Assembly: GCF_030815975.1 (NCBI RefSeq)
Contig: NZ_JAUSXL010000002.1
Location: 682,001 to 746,000 of the forward strand
Reading direction: 5' to 3'
Length of the DNA stretch: 64,000 bases
Source: Variovorax paradoxus
GTDB lineage: Bacteria > Pseudomonadota > Gammaproteobacteria > Burkholderiales > Burkholderiaceae_C
In this document: positions 1-9,720 of the stretch, piece by piece
Layout: each line of letters starts with the position of its first letter
Numbering within the stretch: position 1 is the stretch's first letter
Translations under genes and position numbers: made by a program
Notes under the pieces: generated by a model
The model's input: the letters and a program-made list of their open reading frames with translations, nothing else
Database searches by the model: none
What the model was told of the DNA's origin: nothing

Positions 1-1
1 T

Positions 2-658
2 GGACCGAGGGCGATGCGCCGCGACATCGAAGGCAAGGCCGGCCTCGACGCGGTCGACATCTACGGCCTTTCCGAAGTGATGGGCCCGGGCGTGGCCAGC
101 GAATGCGTCGAGAGCAAGGACGGCCCGGTGATCTGGGAAGACCACTTCTACCCCGAGATCATCGACCCCGACACCGGCGAGCTGAAGGCCGACGGCGAGG
201 AAGGCGAACTGGTCTTCACCTCGCTGAGCAAGGAGGCCATGCCCATCGTGCGCTACCGCACGCGCGACCTCACGCGCCTCTTGCCGCCCACCTCGCGCGC
301 CTTCCGCCGCATGGGCAAGATCGTCGGGCGCAGCGACGACATGATGATCATCCGCGGCGTCAACGTCTTCCCCACGCAGGTGGAAGAGATCGTGCTCGCG
401 CATGCGCGCCTCTCGGGCCTGTACCAGGTGCATGTGCGCCGCGAGGGCCTGCTCGACGAGGTCGAGGTGCACTGCGAACTCGAGCACCGCCACGCCGCCA
501 TCGACGAGGCCGAGCGCAAGGCCATCGCCGCCTGGGTGCAGGACCGCGTGAAGACGCTGGTCGGCATCTCGACCACGGTGCGCGTGTTCGACCCCGATTC
601 CATCGAACGCACGCAGACCGGCAAGGCCCGGCGCGTGATCGACACGCGCCCGCGCTGA
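2..658 (+). CDS. paaK: Phenylacetate-CoA ligase, C-terminal part (5' end outside window)
   Basis: This is the last 218 or so codons of a phenylacetate-CoA ligase; the reading frame is open to the window edge, so the start lies upstream. The enzyme activates phenylacetate to phenylacetyl-CoA with ATP and CoA, the entry step of the aerobic paa pathway. Visible family features are YGLSEVMGPG near the beginning, the adenylate-forming hinge region RYRTRDLTRLL, GRSDDMMIIRGVNVFP, and a C-terminal segment ending in TGKARRVID with the conserved lysine of the acyl-adenylate superfamily. It lies 42 bp upstream of paaA in the same direction, so it is probably part of the same transcript. Confidence 0.95.
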   Translation, partial: GPRAMRRDIEGKAGLDAVDIYGLSEVMGPGVASECVESKDGPVIWEDHFYPEIIDPDTGELKADGEEGELVFTSLSKEAMPIVRYRTRDLTRLLPPTSRAFRRMGKIVGRSDDMMIIRGVNVFPTQVEEIVLAHARLSGLYQVHVRREGLLDEVEVHCELEHRHAAIDEAERKAIAAWVQDRVKTLVGISTTVRVFDPDSIERTQTGKARRVIDTRPR

Positions 659-700
659 GCGCGCGCGCCGCTTCAACCCCTTTTTGCGAAGGACACGCAC

Positions 701-1711
701 ATGTACACCCAGGCCATGGACACCGCGGGCAAGGACGCAGGCGACGGCAAGAAAAAAGCCGTGCGCTCCGCCGACGAGATGCGGCTCGAGGAGCGCTTCG
801 ACGCGCACATCGACGCCGGCGACTTCATCGAGGCGAAGGACTGGATGCCCGAGCATTACCGCAAGACGCTGGTGCGCCAGATCAGCCAGCATGCGCATTC
901 CGAGATCGTCGGCATGCTGCCCGAAGGCAACTGGATCGGCCGCGCGCCCACGCTCAAGCGCAAGGCCATCCTGCTGGCCAAGGTGCAGGACGAAGGCGGT
1001 CACGGCCTCTACCTGTATGCCGCCGCCGAAACGCTGGGCACCTCGCGCGACCAGATGTTCGACGCGCTGCACAGCGGCCGCGCCAAGTACAGCTCGATCT
1101 TCAACTACCCGACGCTCACCTGGGCCGACATGGGCACCATCGGCTGGCTGGTGGATGGCGCGGCCATCATGAACCAGGTGCCGATCTGCCGCTGTTCGTA
1201 CGCGCCGTATGCACGCGCCATGATCCGCATCTGCCGCGAGGAGAGCTTTCACCAGCGCCAGGGCTATGAAGCGCTGCTGACGATGATGACCCGCGGCACC
1301 GAGGCGCAGAAGGCGATGGTGCAGGACGCGGTGAACCGCTGGTGGTGGCCCTCGGTCATGATGTTCGGCCCACCGGACGACCAGTCGCCCAACAGCGCGC
1401 AGTCGATGCGCTGGGGCATCAAGCGTTTCAGCAACGACGAGCTGCGCCAGAAGTTCATCGACGCCGCCGTCGAGCAGGCGCGCATCCTCGGCGTGACGCT
1501 GCCCGACCCCGACCTCAAGTGGAACGAAGAGCGCCAGGCGCACGACTTCGGCGCCATCGACTGGAGCGAGTTCTGGCGCGTGATCGGCGGCGACGGCCCG
1601 TGCAACCGCGAACGCTTGCAAGCCCGCGTCGACGCCTGGGAAGAAGGCGCGTGGGTGCGCGAGGCCGCGATGGCCCACGCCAACAAGCAACCGATGCAGG
1701 AGGCCGCATGA
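701..1711 (+). CDS. paaA: 1,2-phenylacetyl-CoA epoxidase, catalytic subunit PaaA
   Basis: PaaA is the diiron catalytic subunit of the multicomponent monooxygenase that converts phenylacetyl-CoA to ring-1,2-epoxyphenylacetyl-CoA. At 336 aa it is a normal length for the family. Likely iron ligands are visible in EIVGMLPEG (around residue 68), DEGGHG (97-102) and EESFH (180-184). The start at 701 is preceded by a GAAGGA-like ribosome binding site. The stop overlaps the paaB start as ATGA, indicating translational coupling. Confidence 0.97.
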   Translation: MYTQAMDTAGKDAGDGKKKAVRSADEMRLEERFDAHIDAGDFIEAKDWMPEHYRKTLVRQISQHAHSEIVGMLPEGNWIGRAPTLKRKAILLAKVQDEGGHGLYLYAAAETLGTSRDQMFDALHSGRAKYSSIFNYPTLTWADMGTIGWLVDGAAIMNQVPICRCSYAPYARAMIRICREESFHQRQGYEALLTMMTRGTEAQKAMVQDAVNRWWWPSVMMFGPPDDQSPNSAQSMRWGIKRFSNDELRQKFIDAAVEQARILGVTLPDPDLKWNEERQAHDFGAIDWSEFWRVIGGDGPCNRERLQARVDAWEEGAWVREAAMAHANKQPMQEAA

Positions 1712-2004
1712 CCGACGATACCCAGCAAGAGTGGCCCCTGTGGGAAGTGTTCGTGCGCAGCAAGGCGGGCCTCGATCACAAGCACTGCGGCAGCCTGCAT
1801 GCGGCCGATCCGAAGATGGCGATCCAGATGGCGCGCGATGTGTACACGCGCCGCCAGGAGGGCAGCAGCATCTGGGTGGTGCGCTCGGATCAGATCGTGG
1901 CGAGCGATCCGGGGGACAAGGACATGTTCTTCGATCCGGCGGAGGACAAGGTGTACCGGCATCCCACTTTCTATAAGTTGCCCAAGTCGGTCGACCACAT
2001 GTAG
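1708..2004 (+). CDS. paaB: 1,2-phenylacetyl-CoA epoxidase, subunit PaaB
   Basis: PaaB is a small (98 aa) structural subunit of the phenylacetyl-CoA epoxidase that bridges PaaAC heterodimers. The sequence begins with the family-typical [20 protein letters not shown] and ends after [14 protein letters not shown]. The start is the ATG overlapping the paaA stop (ATGA), preceded by GCAGGAGG. A longer open frame upstream is only the shadow of paaA. After paaB the operon is interrupted by about 350 bp of repeat sequence before paaC. Confidence 0.96.
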   Translation: MTDDTQQEWPLWEVFVRSKAGLDHKHCGSLHAADPKMAIQMARDVYTRRQEGSSIWVVRSDQIVASDPGDKDMFFDPAEDKVYRHPTFYKLPKSVDHM

Positions 2005-2059
2005 CCAGCCATGAAACTTCAGGCGGTTTCTGTTCGTCGCGTAGTTTGTTCAGGGCGCA

Positions 2060-2151
2060 CTCCCGCCGACGGGGTACCTTGCTCCGCGAATGTCCTCCGG
2101 CCTGCGGCCTCCCCCTTGATTTCGCTGCGCAAGGCACCCCATCGACGGGAG
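2060..2151. repeat. Palindromic intergenic repeat, family A, copy 1 (inverted orientation)
   Basis: This 92-bp element has imperfect terminal inverted repeats: CTCCCGCCGACGGGGTACC at the left pairs with the complement of the right end, GGCACCCCATCGACGGGAG. Its core (CGCGAATGTCC ... CTTGATTTCGCTGCG) is the reverse complement of the core of the copies at 2201-2296 and 14796-14889. No coding content is credible. With copy 2 it forms a head-to-head inverted pair within the paa operon. Confidence 0.8.
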
Positions 2152-2200
2152 CGTTGGACAGAGCGGTCGTTGATCAGCGGTACACCAGCAGCGCGTCCAA

Positions 2201-2296
2201 GTGCACAGGGCATCGGGTGCTCCCCGCAGCGAAATCAAGGAGGAGGCCGAAGGCCGGGGGACATTCGCGGAGGGGAGTACCCGGTGGCCTGTGCAC
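2201..2296. repeat. Palindromic intergenic repeat, family A, copy 2
   Basis: This 96-bp element is bounded by GTGCAC on both sides. Its left arm GTGCACAGGGCATCGGGTGC pairs with the complement of its right arm GTACCCGGTGGCCTGTGCAC. An inner GGCCGAAGGCC can form a small hairpin. It is nearly identical to the copy at 14796-14889, and the similarity extends about 29 bp to the left (from GATCAG at 2172). Such short, non-coding, self-palindromic dispersed elements resemble REP or MITE-type repeats. Confidence 0.85.
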
Positions 2297-2299
2297 GCG

Positions 2300-2344
2300 C
2301 CCTGAACAGCAGCACCCTGAACAGCAGCACCCTGAACAACAGCG
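2300..2344 (+). repeat. Three tandem 15-bp direct repeats upstream of paaC
   Basis: The unit CCCTGAACAGCAGCA occurs at 2300-2314 and 2315-2329, with a degenerate third copy (CCCTGAACAACAGCG) at 2330-2344. It ends 11 bp before the paaC start. The 15-bp unit keeps frame with paaC, but nothing else suggests that it is translated as part of PaaC. Confidence 0.85.
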
Positions 2345-2355
2345 GAACCACTGAA

Positions 2356-3135
2356 ATGCAAGCATCGATCGAACTCAACCGCACGCCCGAAGTGCAATAC
2401 CTGCTGCGCATCGCCGACACCGGCCTCGTCCTCGCCCAGAGGCTGGGCGAATGGTGCGGCCATGCGCCCGTGCTCGAGGAAGACATCGCGATGGCCAACA
2501 TCGCACTCGACCTCGTCGGTCAGGCGCGCGCGCTGCTCACCCACGCCGGCAACCTCGAAGGCGCTGGTCATGAGCACGACGAAGACCAGCTCGCCTACCT
2601 GCGCGACGAGCGCGACTACTTCAACCTCACGCTGGTCGAACTGCCGCGCGGCGACTTCGCCTTTGCCGTGCTGCGCAACACCATGGTCGCCACGCTGCTG
2701 AAGCTGCTGTGGCAACGGCTCGCCGCATCGAGCGACGTCGAAGTGGCCGCCATCGCCGGCAAGGCCGTGAAGGAAGCGCGCTACCACCAGCGGCATTCGG
2801 GTGACTGGGTCGTGCGGCTCGGCGATGGCACCGACGAATCGCGCCGCCGCACCGAGAAGGCGCTGAAGCAGCTCTGGCTCTACGTGCCCGAGCTGTTCGA
2901 GAGCGATGCGGTGGATGCGCAAGCCAGCGCGAGCGGCCTCGGCCCCGCGTGGAGCGAACTGCGCGAACCCTGGCTCGCCGAGATGCAGCAGGTGCTCGAC
3001 GCGGCCGGCCTTTCGATGCCGCAGGAAGCCGCCTTTCGCAGCACCGGCAAGCAGGGCGTTCACAGCGAGCATATGGGCTACATCCTCACCGAGATGCAGC
3101 ACCTGCAGCGTTCTTACCCGGGAGGCGTGTGGTGA
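2356..3135 (+). CDS. paaC: 1,2-phenylacetyl-CoA epoxidase, subunit PaaC
   Basis: PaaC (259 aa) is the structural, non-catalytic partner of PaaA in the epoxidase. The family sequence is clear from PEVQYLLRIADTGLVLAQRL, GEWCGHAPVLEEDIAMANIA and EARYHQRHSGDWVVRLGDGT. The ATG at 2356 is chosen because homology begins there. The same frame runs open upstream to 2011, but only through repeat DNA. The stop overlaps the paaD GTG start as GTGA. The ribosome binding site is poor, and the gene is separated from paaB by the repeat block. Confidence 0.95.
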   Translation: MQASIELNRTPEVQYLLRIADTGLVLAQRLGEWCGHAPVLEEDIAMANIALDLVGQARALLTHAGNLEGAGHEHDEDQLAYLRDERDYFNLTLVELPRGDFAFAVLRNTMVATLLKLLWQRLAASSDVEVAAIAGKAVKEARYHQRHSGDWVVRLGDGTDESRRRTEKALKQLWLYVPELFESDAVDAQASASGLGPAWSELREPWLAEMQQVLDAAGLSMPQEAAFRSTGKQGVHSEHMGYILTEMQHLQRSYPGGVW

Positions 3136-3662
3136 ACAGCGCGATCGCATCACGCGTCGACGCGGCCTGGGCCGTGCTGCACACGGTGCTCGACCCCGAG
3201 GTGCCGGCCGTGTCGGTCTGCGACCTGGGCATCGTGCGCGAGGTGATCGCGCATGACGACGGGCTCGAGATCGTGCTCACGCCGACGTACTCGGGCTGCC
3301 CAGCGACCGAAGCCATCGAGCACGATGTGCTCGCCGCCATCGAACAAGCCGGGCTCGGCCGCGCACGCGCCACCCTGCGCCGCGCGCCCGCGTGGAGCAG
3401 CGACTGGATCAGCGAAGAAGGCCGCGCCAAGCTCAGGGCCTATGGCATCGCCCCGCCGGCCCACCTCACACCCGAAGCTGCAGCCAGCACCGCCATGCCC
3501 ATCCGCCTCTTCGGCCGCATCGCCGGCGGCGAACGCATCGCCTGCCCGCGCTGCGCGAGCGAACGCACCGAACGCCTCTCGGCCTTCGGCTCCACCGCCT
3601 GCAAGGCGCTCTACCGCTGCCTCGCCTGCCGCGAACCCTTCGAACACTTCAAGCCGATCTGA
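3132..3662 (+). CDS. paaD: Phenylacetyl-CoA epoxidase maturation protein PaaD
   Basis: PaaD (176 aa) combines an N-terminal DUF59/MIP18-type domain (about residues 10-90, with DPEVPAVSVCDLGIV and TYSGCPATE) with a C-terminal cysteine-rich tail carrying CPRC and CLAC pairs. It is thought to help assemble metal centres of the epoxidase. The start is a GTG overlapping the paaC stop, and the frame upstream is a shadow of paaC. paaE follows after 3 bp. Confidence 0.93.
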   Translation: MNSAIASRVDAAWAVLHTVLDPEVPAVSVCDLGIVREVIAHDDGLEIVLTPTYSGCPATEAIEHDVLAAIEQAGLGRARATLRRAPAWSSDWISEEGRAKLRAYGIAPPAHLTPEAAASTAMPIRLFGRIAGGERIACPRCASERTERLSAFGSTACKALYRCLACREPFEHFKPI

Positions 3663-3665
3663 GCG

Positions 3666-4751
3666 ATGAGCACTCTCTTCCACCCCCTGCGCGTGAAGGC
3701 TGTCGAACCCGACACCTCGGAGGCCGTCATCGTCTCGTTCGAAGTGCCGCCCGATCTGCAGCAAGTCTTCGGTTTCACGCAGGGCCAGTACCTCACGCTG
3801 CGCCGCGACATCGACGGCCAGGACCTGCGCCGTTCGTATTCGATCTGCGCCGGCCTGGACGACGGCGAACTGCGCGTGGGCGTGCGCAAGGTGCAGGGTG
3901 GCGTGTTCTCCAACTGGATCAACGCGCACCTGCAGCCCGGCGATACGGTGCAGGTGATGGCGCCGCAAGGCCGCTTCTTCGTGCCGATAGAGCCGGCCTC
4001 CGCGCGCCATCATGTCGGCATCGCGGGCGGCAGCGGCATCACGCCGATCCTCTCGATCATGAAGACGGTGCTGGCACGCGAGCCGCTGAGCCGCTTCACG
4101 CTGATCTACGGCAACCGGCAGCTGCAGTCCACGATGTTCAAGGAAGAAATCGAGGACCTGAAGAACCGCTACATGACGCGCCTCGCGCTGCAGCTCGTGT
4201 TCTCCGACGAGCACACCGATTCCCCGCTGGGCTACGGCGTGATGAACCGCGAGAAGATCGGCGAGTTCCTGAACACGCTGGTGCCCGCCGCAGGCATCGA
4301 CCATGCCTATATCTGCGGGCCGTTCCAGATGAACGACGAAGCCGAGGCCGCGCTGCTCGCCGCGGGCGTGCCCGAGGAGCGCATCCACATCGAGCGCTTC
4401 GGCGTCGCGCTGCCTCCAGCCAGCCAGGTGGGTGCGGTGGTGCACGAGGCCCTGCCCGGCGACGCCAGGCAGGCGCGCATCACCATCGTGCGCGACGGGC
4501 TGCAGCGCGAAGTCACCTTCACCGAAGGCCAGCCGAGCATCCTCGATGCGGCTTCGGCCGCCGGCCTCGAGGTGCCGTTCTCGTGCACCTCGGGCGTATG
4601 CGGCACCTGCCGCGCCAAGCTGGTGGAGGGGGAAGTCCGCATGGAAAGAAACTTTGCACTCGACAAGAATGAGGTAGCCGCGGGATTCGTGCTGACCTGC
4701 CAGGCCCACCCTCTCACAGAACGCGTCACCTTGTCCTTCGACGAGCGCTGA
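3666..4751 (+). CDS. paaE: Phenylacetyl-CoA epoxidase reductase PaaE
   Basis: PaaE (361 aa) passes electrons from NADPH through FAD and a [2Fe-2S] cluster to PaaA. Visible features, in order, are the flavin site RRSYSICAG, the nucleotide-binding GIAGGSGITPILSI, the ICGPFQMN segment, and a C-terminal plant-type ferredoxin domain with Cys307, Cys312, Cys315 and Cys345 (CTSGVCGTC ... VLTCQA). The length is typical. It closes the paaABCDE block. Confidence 0.96.
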   Translation: MSTLFHPLRVKAVEPDTSEAVIVSFEVPPDLQQVFGFTQGQYLTLRRDIDGQDLRRSYSICAGLDDGELRVGVRKVQGGVFSNWINAHLQPGDTVQVMAPQGRFFVPIEPASARHHVGIAGGSGITPILSIMKTVLAREPLSRFTLIYGNRQLQSTMFKEEIEDLKNRYMTRLALQLVFSDEHTDSPLGYGVMNREKIGEFLNTLVPAAGIDHAYICGPFQMNDEAEAALLAAGVPEERIHIERFGVALPPASQVGAVVHEALPGDARQARITIVRDGLQREVTFTEGQPSILDAASAAGLEVPFSCTSGVCGTCRAKLVEGEVRMERNFALDKNEVAAGFVLTCQAHPLTERVTLSFDER

Positions 4752-4788
4752 AGCCACAACGATTTTTCAACCCGGAGACAAGTCCAAA

Positions 4789-5937
4789 ATGAAATTCTTC
4801 TTCAAGCCCCTGCTGATCGCCGCGCTGTGCGCCACCGCCGCCGCGTCCTGGGCCGACATCAACGTCGGCGTGACGCTGTCGGCCACCGGCCCGGCCGCCT
4901 CGCTCGGCATTCCGGAGAAGAACACCATCTCCCTGATGCCCAAGACCATCGGCGGCCAGAAGATCAACTACATCGTGCTGGACGACGCTTCCGACACCAC
5001 GGCGGCCGTGGCCAACACGCGCAAGCTCATCGCCGAGAACAAGGTCGACATCGTGCTGGGCTCGACCACCACGCCCAACTCGCTCGCGATGATCGACGTG
5101 GTGAGCGAAGCCAAGACGCCGATGATCTCGATTGCCGCATCGGCCCGCATCATCGAGCCCATGGACGCCAAGAAGCAGTGGGTCTTCAAGACGCCGCAAA
5201 ACGACATCATGATGTCGCTCGCCATTGCCGAGCACATGGCCGCCAATGGAGTGAAGACGGTGGCCTTCATCGGCTTTTCCGATGCGTACGGCGAAGGCTG
5301 GTCGCAGGAATTCGCCAAGGCGGCGGAACTGAAGAAGCTCAAGATCGTGGCCAACGAGCGCTACGCGCGCACCGACACCTCGGTCACCGGCCAGGCCCTG
5401 AAGATCATGGCCGCCAAGGCCGACGCGGTGCTGGTCGCGGGCTCGGGCACGCCGGCCGCGCTGCCGCAGAAGACGCTCAAGGAGCGCGGCTACACCGGCA
5501 AGATGTACCAGACGCACGGCGTGGCCAATGCCGATTTCCTGCGCGTCGGCGGCAAGGACGTGGAAGGCACCTTGCTGCCCGCCGGTCCGGTGCTGGTGGC
5601 CGAGCAGCTGCCCGCGAGCCATCCGGTGAAGAAGTCGGCCATGGCCTACGTCACGGCCTACGAGGCCGCGAACGGCAAGAACTCGGTGTCGACCTTCGGC
5701 GCGCACGCCTGGGACGCGGGCCTGCTCATGACCTCGGCCGTGCCGATCGCGCTCAAGAAGGCGCAGCCCGGAACGCCCGAGTTCCGCGCGGCGCTCCGCG
5801 ATGCGCTGGAGCAGGTCAAGGAAGTGTCGGGCGCCCACGGCGTATTCAACATGACGGCCAACGATCATCTGGGTCTGGACCAGCGTGCACGGGTCATGGT
5901 CAAGATCGAGAACGGCGCCTGGAAATACCAGCCCTGA
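4789..5937 (+). CDS. ABC transporter substrate-binding protein, branched-chain amino acid/aromatic acid type
   Basis: This 382-aa periplasmic binding protein belongs to the LivK/HmgF-like family. It has a signal peptide ending near AAASWA, then DINVGVTLSATGPAASLGIP and the central VDIVLGSTTTPNSLAM region. A good GGAG ribosome binding site precedes ATG 4789. It is 37 bp after paaE and heads a complete transporter (permease, fused permease-ATPase, ATPase). Because the transporter sits between paaE and paaZ, import of phenylacetate or a related aromatic acid is a reasonable inference. The ligand cannot be read from the sequence. Confidence 0.88.
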   Translation: MKFFFKPLLIAALCATAAASWADINVGVTLSATGPAASLGIPEKNTISLMPKTIGGQKINYIVLDDASDTTAAVANTRKLIAENKVDIVLGSTTTPNSLAMIDVVSEAKTPMISIAASARIIEPMDAKKQWVFKTPQNDIMMSLAIAEHMAANGVKTVAFIGFSDAYGEGWSQEFAKAAELKKLKIVANERYARTDTSVTGQALKIMAAKADAVLVAGSGTPAALPQKTLKERGYTGKMYQTHGVANADFLRVGGKDVEGTLLPAGPVLVAEQLPASHPVKKSAMAYVTAYEAANGKNSVSTFGAHAWDAGLLMTSAVPIALKKAQPGTPEFRAALRDALEQVKEVSGAHGVFNMTANDHLGLDQRARVMVKIENGAWKYQP

Positions 5938-5949
5938 TCGCAGGGCTTG

Positions 5950-5983
5950 CTCCCTCCCCTCCCGGGGGAGGGTCGGGGTGGGG
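5950..5983. repeat. Palindrome-type repeat, family C, copy 1
   Basis: The sequence begins CTCCCTCCCCTCCCGGGGGA and continues AGGGTCGGGGTGGGG without a gap worth noting. The first part is a self-complementary CCCTCCC/GGGAGGG hairpin. The same motif occurs twice in inverted orientation at 19601-19713. It lies between the substrate-binding protein and the permease gene. Confidence 0.75.
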
Positions 5984-6033
5984 CACGCGCCGGCCACTGA
6001 TTCGACACACGGGCAAGGCCCGAAGGTTTTTCT

Positions 6034-7062
6034 ATGGATCTGCAGATCGCCCTGCTTCTGGGGCAGGACGGCATCGTGAACGGTGCCGTCTATGGATTGA
6101 TGGCGCTCGCTCTTGTGCTGGTGTTCTCCGTCACGCGCGTCATCTTCATTCCCCAGGGCGAGTTCGTCGCCTTCGGGGCGCTCTCGATGGCGGTGCTGCA
6201 GGCCGGCCGCGTGCCGGCCACGCTGTGGCTGCTGCTCGCGCTGGCGGCCATGGTGCTGGTGGTCGAGTTCTGGCGCTGGAAGCGCGGCGCGGTGGTCGAC
6301 TGGGCCTCGGCGCTCGCATGGTGCGTGGCGCTCCCGCTGGCCGCCGCGGCGCTGGTGCTCCTGCTCAAGCCGACCTCGATGGCGGGGCAGGCGCTCGCCA
6401 CGCTGCTGCTCATCATGCCGCTCGGGCCGCTGCTCTATCGCCTGGCCTATCGGCCCCTGGCCAGCGCCAGCGTGCTGATGCTGCTGATCGTTTCCGTCGC
6501 GCTGCATGGCGTGCTGGTGGGGCTGGGCCTGCTTTTCTTCGGCGCCGAGGGCTATCGCACCACGGCGTTCTCCGAAGAGCGCTTCGACATCGGTGGCATC
6601 CCGGTCAGCGGGCAGTCGCTGGTGGTGGTCGGCGTCACGCTGCTGCTGGTGATTGCGATGTTCCTTTTCTTCGGCCGCTCGATGATCGGCAAAGCGCTGC
6701 GCGCCACCGCCATCAACCGCGTGGGCGCGCGGCTCTCGGGCATTCCGACGGAGCTTTCGGGCGACCTGAGCTTTGCGCTCGCGGCACTCATCGGCGCGGT
6801 CTCGGGCCTGCTCATTGCGCCGCTCACCACGGTGTATTACGACACCGGCTTCCTGATCGGCCTGAAGGGCTTCGTCGCCGCCATCGTGGGCGGGCTGGCG
6901 AGCTATCCGCTGGCGCTCGCGGGCGCGCTGCTGGTCGGGCAGCTCGAAGCCTTTGCTTCGTTCTGGGCCAGCCCGTTCAAGGAGGTGCTCGTCTTCACGC
7001 TGATCATTCCGGTGCTGTGGTGGCGCTCGCTGCACAGCCATCACGTGGAGGACGAGGAATGA
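6034..7062 (+). CDS. ABC transporter permease, LivH type
   Basis: LivH-type inner-membrane permease of 342 aa with about eight or nine hydrophobic segments. Family landmarks are NGAVYGLMALALVLVFSVTR, FIPQGEFVAFGA, and the C-terminal YYDTGFLIGLKGFVAAIVGG (cytoplasmic coupling loop). It is longer than typical LivH proteins (about 300 aa) because of a charged insertion around residues 75-90. The stop overlaps the next start (ATGA). It should pair with the permease half of the downstream fusion protein. Confidence 0.88.
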   Translation: MDLQIALLLGQDGIVNGAVYGLMALALVLVFSVTRVIFIPQGEFVAFGALSMAVLQAGRVPATLWLLLALAAMVLVVEFWRWKRGAVVDWASALAWCVALPLAAAALVLLLKPTSMAGQALATLLLIMPLGPLLYRLAYRPLASASVLMLLIVSVALHGVLVGLGLLFFGAEGYRTTAFSEERFDIGGIPVSGQSLVVVGVTLLLVIAMFLFFGRSMIGKALRATAINRVGARLSGIPTELSGDLSFALAALIGAVSGLLIAPLTTVYYDTGFLIGLKGFVAAIVGGLASYPLALAGALLVGQLEAFASFWASPFKEVLVFTLIIPVLWWRSLHSHHVEDEE

Positions 7063-8953
7063 ACGACGCCTCCACCGGCAGCACCGCGGCCACAACAGCA
7101 GCATCTGCCGGCCGCGCACTGGTCACACCGAGACAGCTGACGCTCGCCTTGGTCGTGGCGCTTGCCCTGGCCTGGGGCTTCCTGCCCGAATTCACGGTGT
7201 CCGTGCTCAGCAACATCGGCCTCTATGCGCTGGTCGCGGCCGGGCTGGTCATGCTGACCGGCGTGGGCGGCATGACCTCCTTCGGCCAGGCCGCTTTCGT
7301 CGGCATGGGCGCCTACGCCACCGCCTGGATCTGCACCTCGCCCATGGCCACCGCATGGATGGGTGGCGCCGTGAACCCCGCGCTGCTGCCGTGGGCCGGC
7401 CTGCTGCTCGGCCTCGTCTTCACCTTCGCGCTCGCCTGGGCGCTGGGCGCGGTCACGCTCAAGCTGCAGGGCCACTACCTGCCGCTGTGCACCATCGCCT
7501 GGGGCCTGAGCCTTTATTACCTGTTCGGCAACATGGACTTCCTCGGCGGGCAGACGGGCATCACCGGCGTGCCGCCGCTGGTGGTCGCGGGCTACCCGCT
7601 GGCCACGCCGCGTGCGCTGGGCGTGGTGATCTGGGCCGTGCTGCTGCTCGCGCTCTGGGCCATGCACAACCTGCTCGATTCGCGCGAAGGGCGGGCCATC
7701 CGCGCGCTCAAGGGCGGCCGGCTGATGGCCGAGTCGATGGGCGTGGACACGGCCCGCCACCGCGTGAAGCTGTTCGTGCTGGCTGCGCTGCTGGCGGCCC
7801 TCTCGGGCTGGCTCTATGCGCACCTGCAGCGCTTCGTGAACCCGACGCCCTTCAACCTGAACATCGGCATCGAGCTGCTGTTCATGGCGGTGGTGGGCGG
7901 CGCGGGCCACCTCTGGGGCGCGGTGCTGGGCGCCGCGCTTATCACGCTGCTGAAGGAAAAGCTGCAGGACGTGCTGCCCTCGCTGCTGGGCAGCAGCGGA
8001 AACTTCGAAGTGATCGTGTTCGGCCTGCTCATGCTCTTCGTGCTGCAGCGCTTTGCCGACGGCCTGTGGCCCACGCTCGCGCGCATTGCCGGGCGCTGGG
8101 TGCGCCCGCATGCCCCGGCCGCGGCCCCTGCGGCGCCGGACGTACAGCTCGCACAGCGCAACCTGCCCGCCAGGGGCGAGGTGCTGCTGCAGGCCACCAA
8201 TGTCAGCAAGCGCTTCGGCGGCCTGGTGGCCAACAACGACATCTCGATGACGCTGAAGGCCGGCGAGATCCACGCACTGATCGGACCGAACGGCGCAGGC
8301 AAGAGCACCTTCTTCAACATGGTTTCGGGGGTGGACGACCCGAGCTCCGGCGAAGTGCGGCTTGCGGGCCAGGCGATGACGGCGAAGCCTTCGCGCGTGT
8401 TCGCCGCGCTGGGCCTGGGACGCACCTTCCAGCACGTGCGCCTGCTCGGCCATCGTAGCGTGGTCGAGAACGTGGCGCTGGGTGCGCATCTGCGCGCCAA
8501 ACGCGGCTGGCTCGCCGCCATGCTTCGGCTGGACCGTGCGGAAGAAGCGGCATTGATGGCCGAAGCCCGCCGCCAGATCGAACGCTGCGGCCTCGGCGCG
8601 CATGCCGGCACGCCGGCTGCGTCGCTCTCTCTGGGCCAGCAGCGCGTGGTGGAGATTGCGCGCGCGCTGGCCGGCCAGCCTTCGGTGCTGCTGCTCGACG
8701 AACCCGCCGCGGGCCTGCGCCACCTGGAGAAGCGCGCGCTTTCCGTGCTGCTGGGACAGCTGCGCGCCGAAGGCCTTGGCATCCTCGTGGTGGAACATGA
8801 CATGGAATTCGTGATGAACCTGGCCGACCGCATCACGGTGCTGGAGTTCGGCACCGTCATCGCCACCGGTACGCCGGCCGAAGTGCAGGCCAATCCGCGC
8901 GTGCTCGAAGCCTATCTCGGTGGCGCCGACGACGAACTGCTGGAGGACGCACG

Positions 8954-8957
<4 letters not shown>
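7059..8957 (+). CDS. Fused ABC transporter permease-ATPase (LivM-LivG)
   Basis: A single 632-aa polypeptide combines a LivM-type permease (about residues 25-340, with GVGGMTSFGQAAFVGMGAYA and FMAVVGGAGHLWGAVLG) and a LivG-type ATPase (about 365-632). The ATPase half has Walker A GPNGAGKST near residue 409, LSLGQQRVVEIARAL in place of a canonical LSGGQ, Walker B LLLDEP near 545 and the switch histidine in VVEHDMEFV. An Ala/Pro-rich linker joins the halves. There is no stop or frameshift between them. The start is coupled to the upstream permease and the stop overlaps the next ATPase gene. Confidence 0.92.
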
Positions 8958-9706
<749 letters not shown>

Positions 9707-9720
9707 ACACAAGGATTTTC

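Noticed and set aside
103..1269. Long Arg/His-rich open frames on either strand overlapping most genes
   Set aside because: They are shadows typical of high-GC DNA: composition is Arg/Ala/His/Pro-rich, there are no family motifs, and they cover well-identified genes in other frames.
2060..2344. CRISPR array
   Set aside because: The repeats here are palindromic elements and a 15-bp tandem run without spacers of constant length; no cas genes are present anywhere in the window.
2011..2355. In-frame upstream extension of paaC through the repeat block
   Set aside because: The extension encodes only repeat-derived residues, and PaaC similarity starts at 2356.
4827..7058. Apparent 1376-codon frame continuing into the LivM-LivG gene
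   Set aside because: The first 744 codons overlap the binding protein and LivH-type permease genes out of frame; the true start is ATG 7059 coupled to the permease stop.
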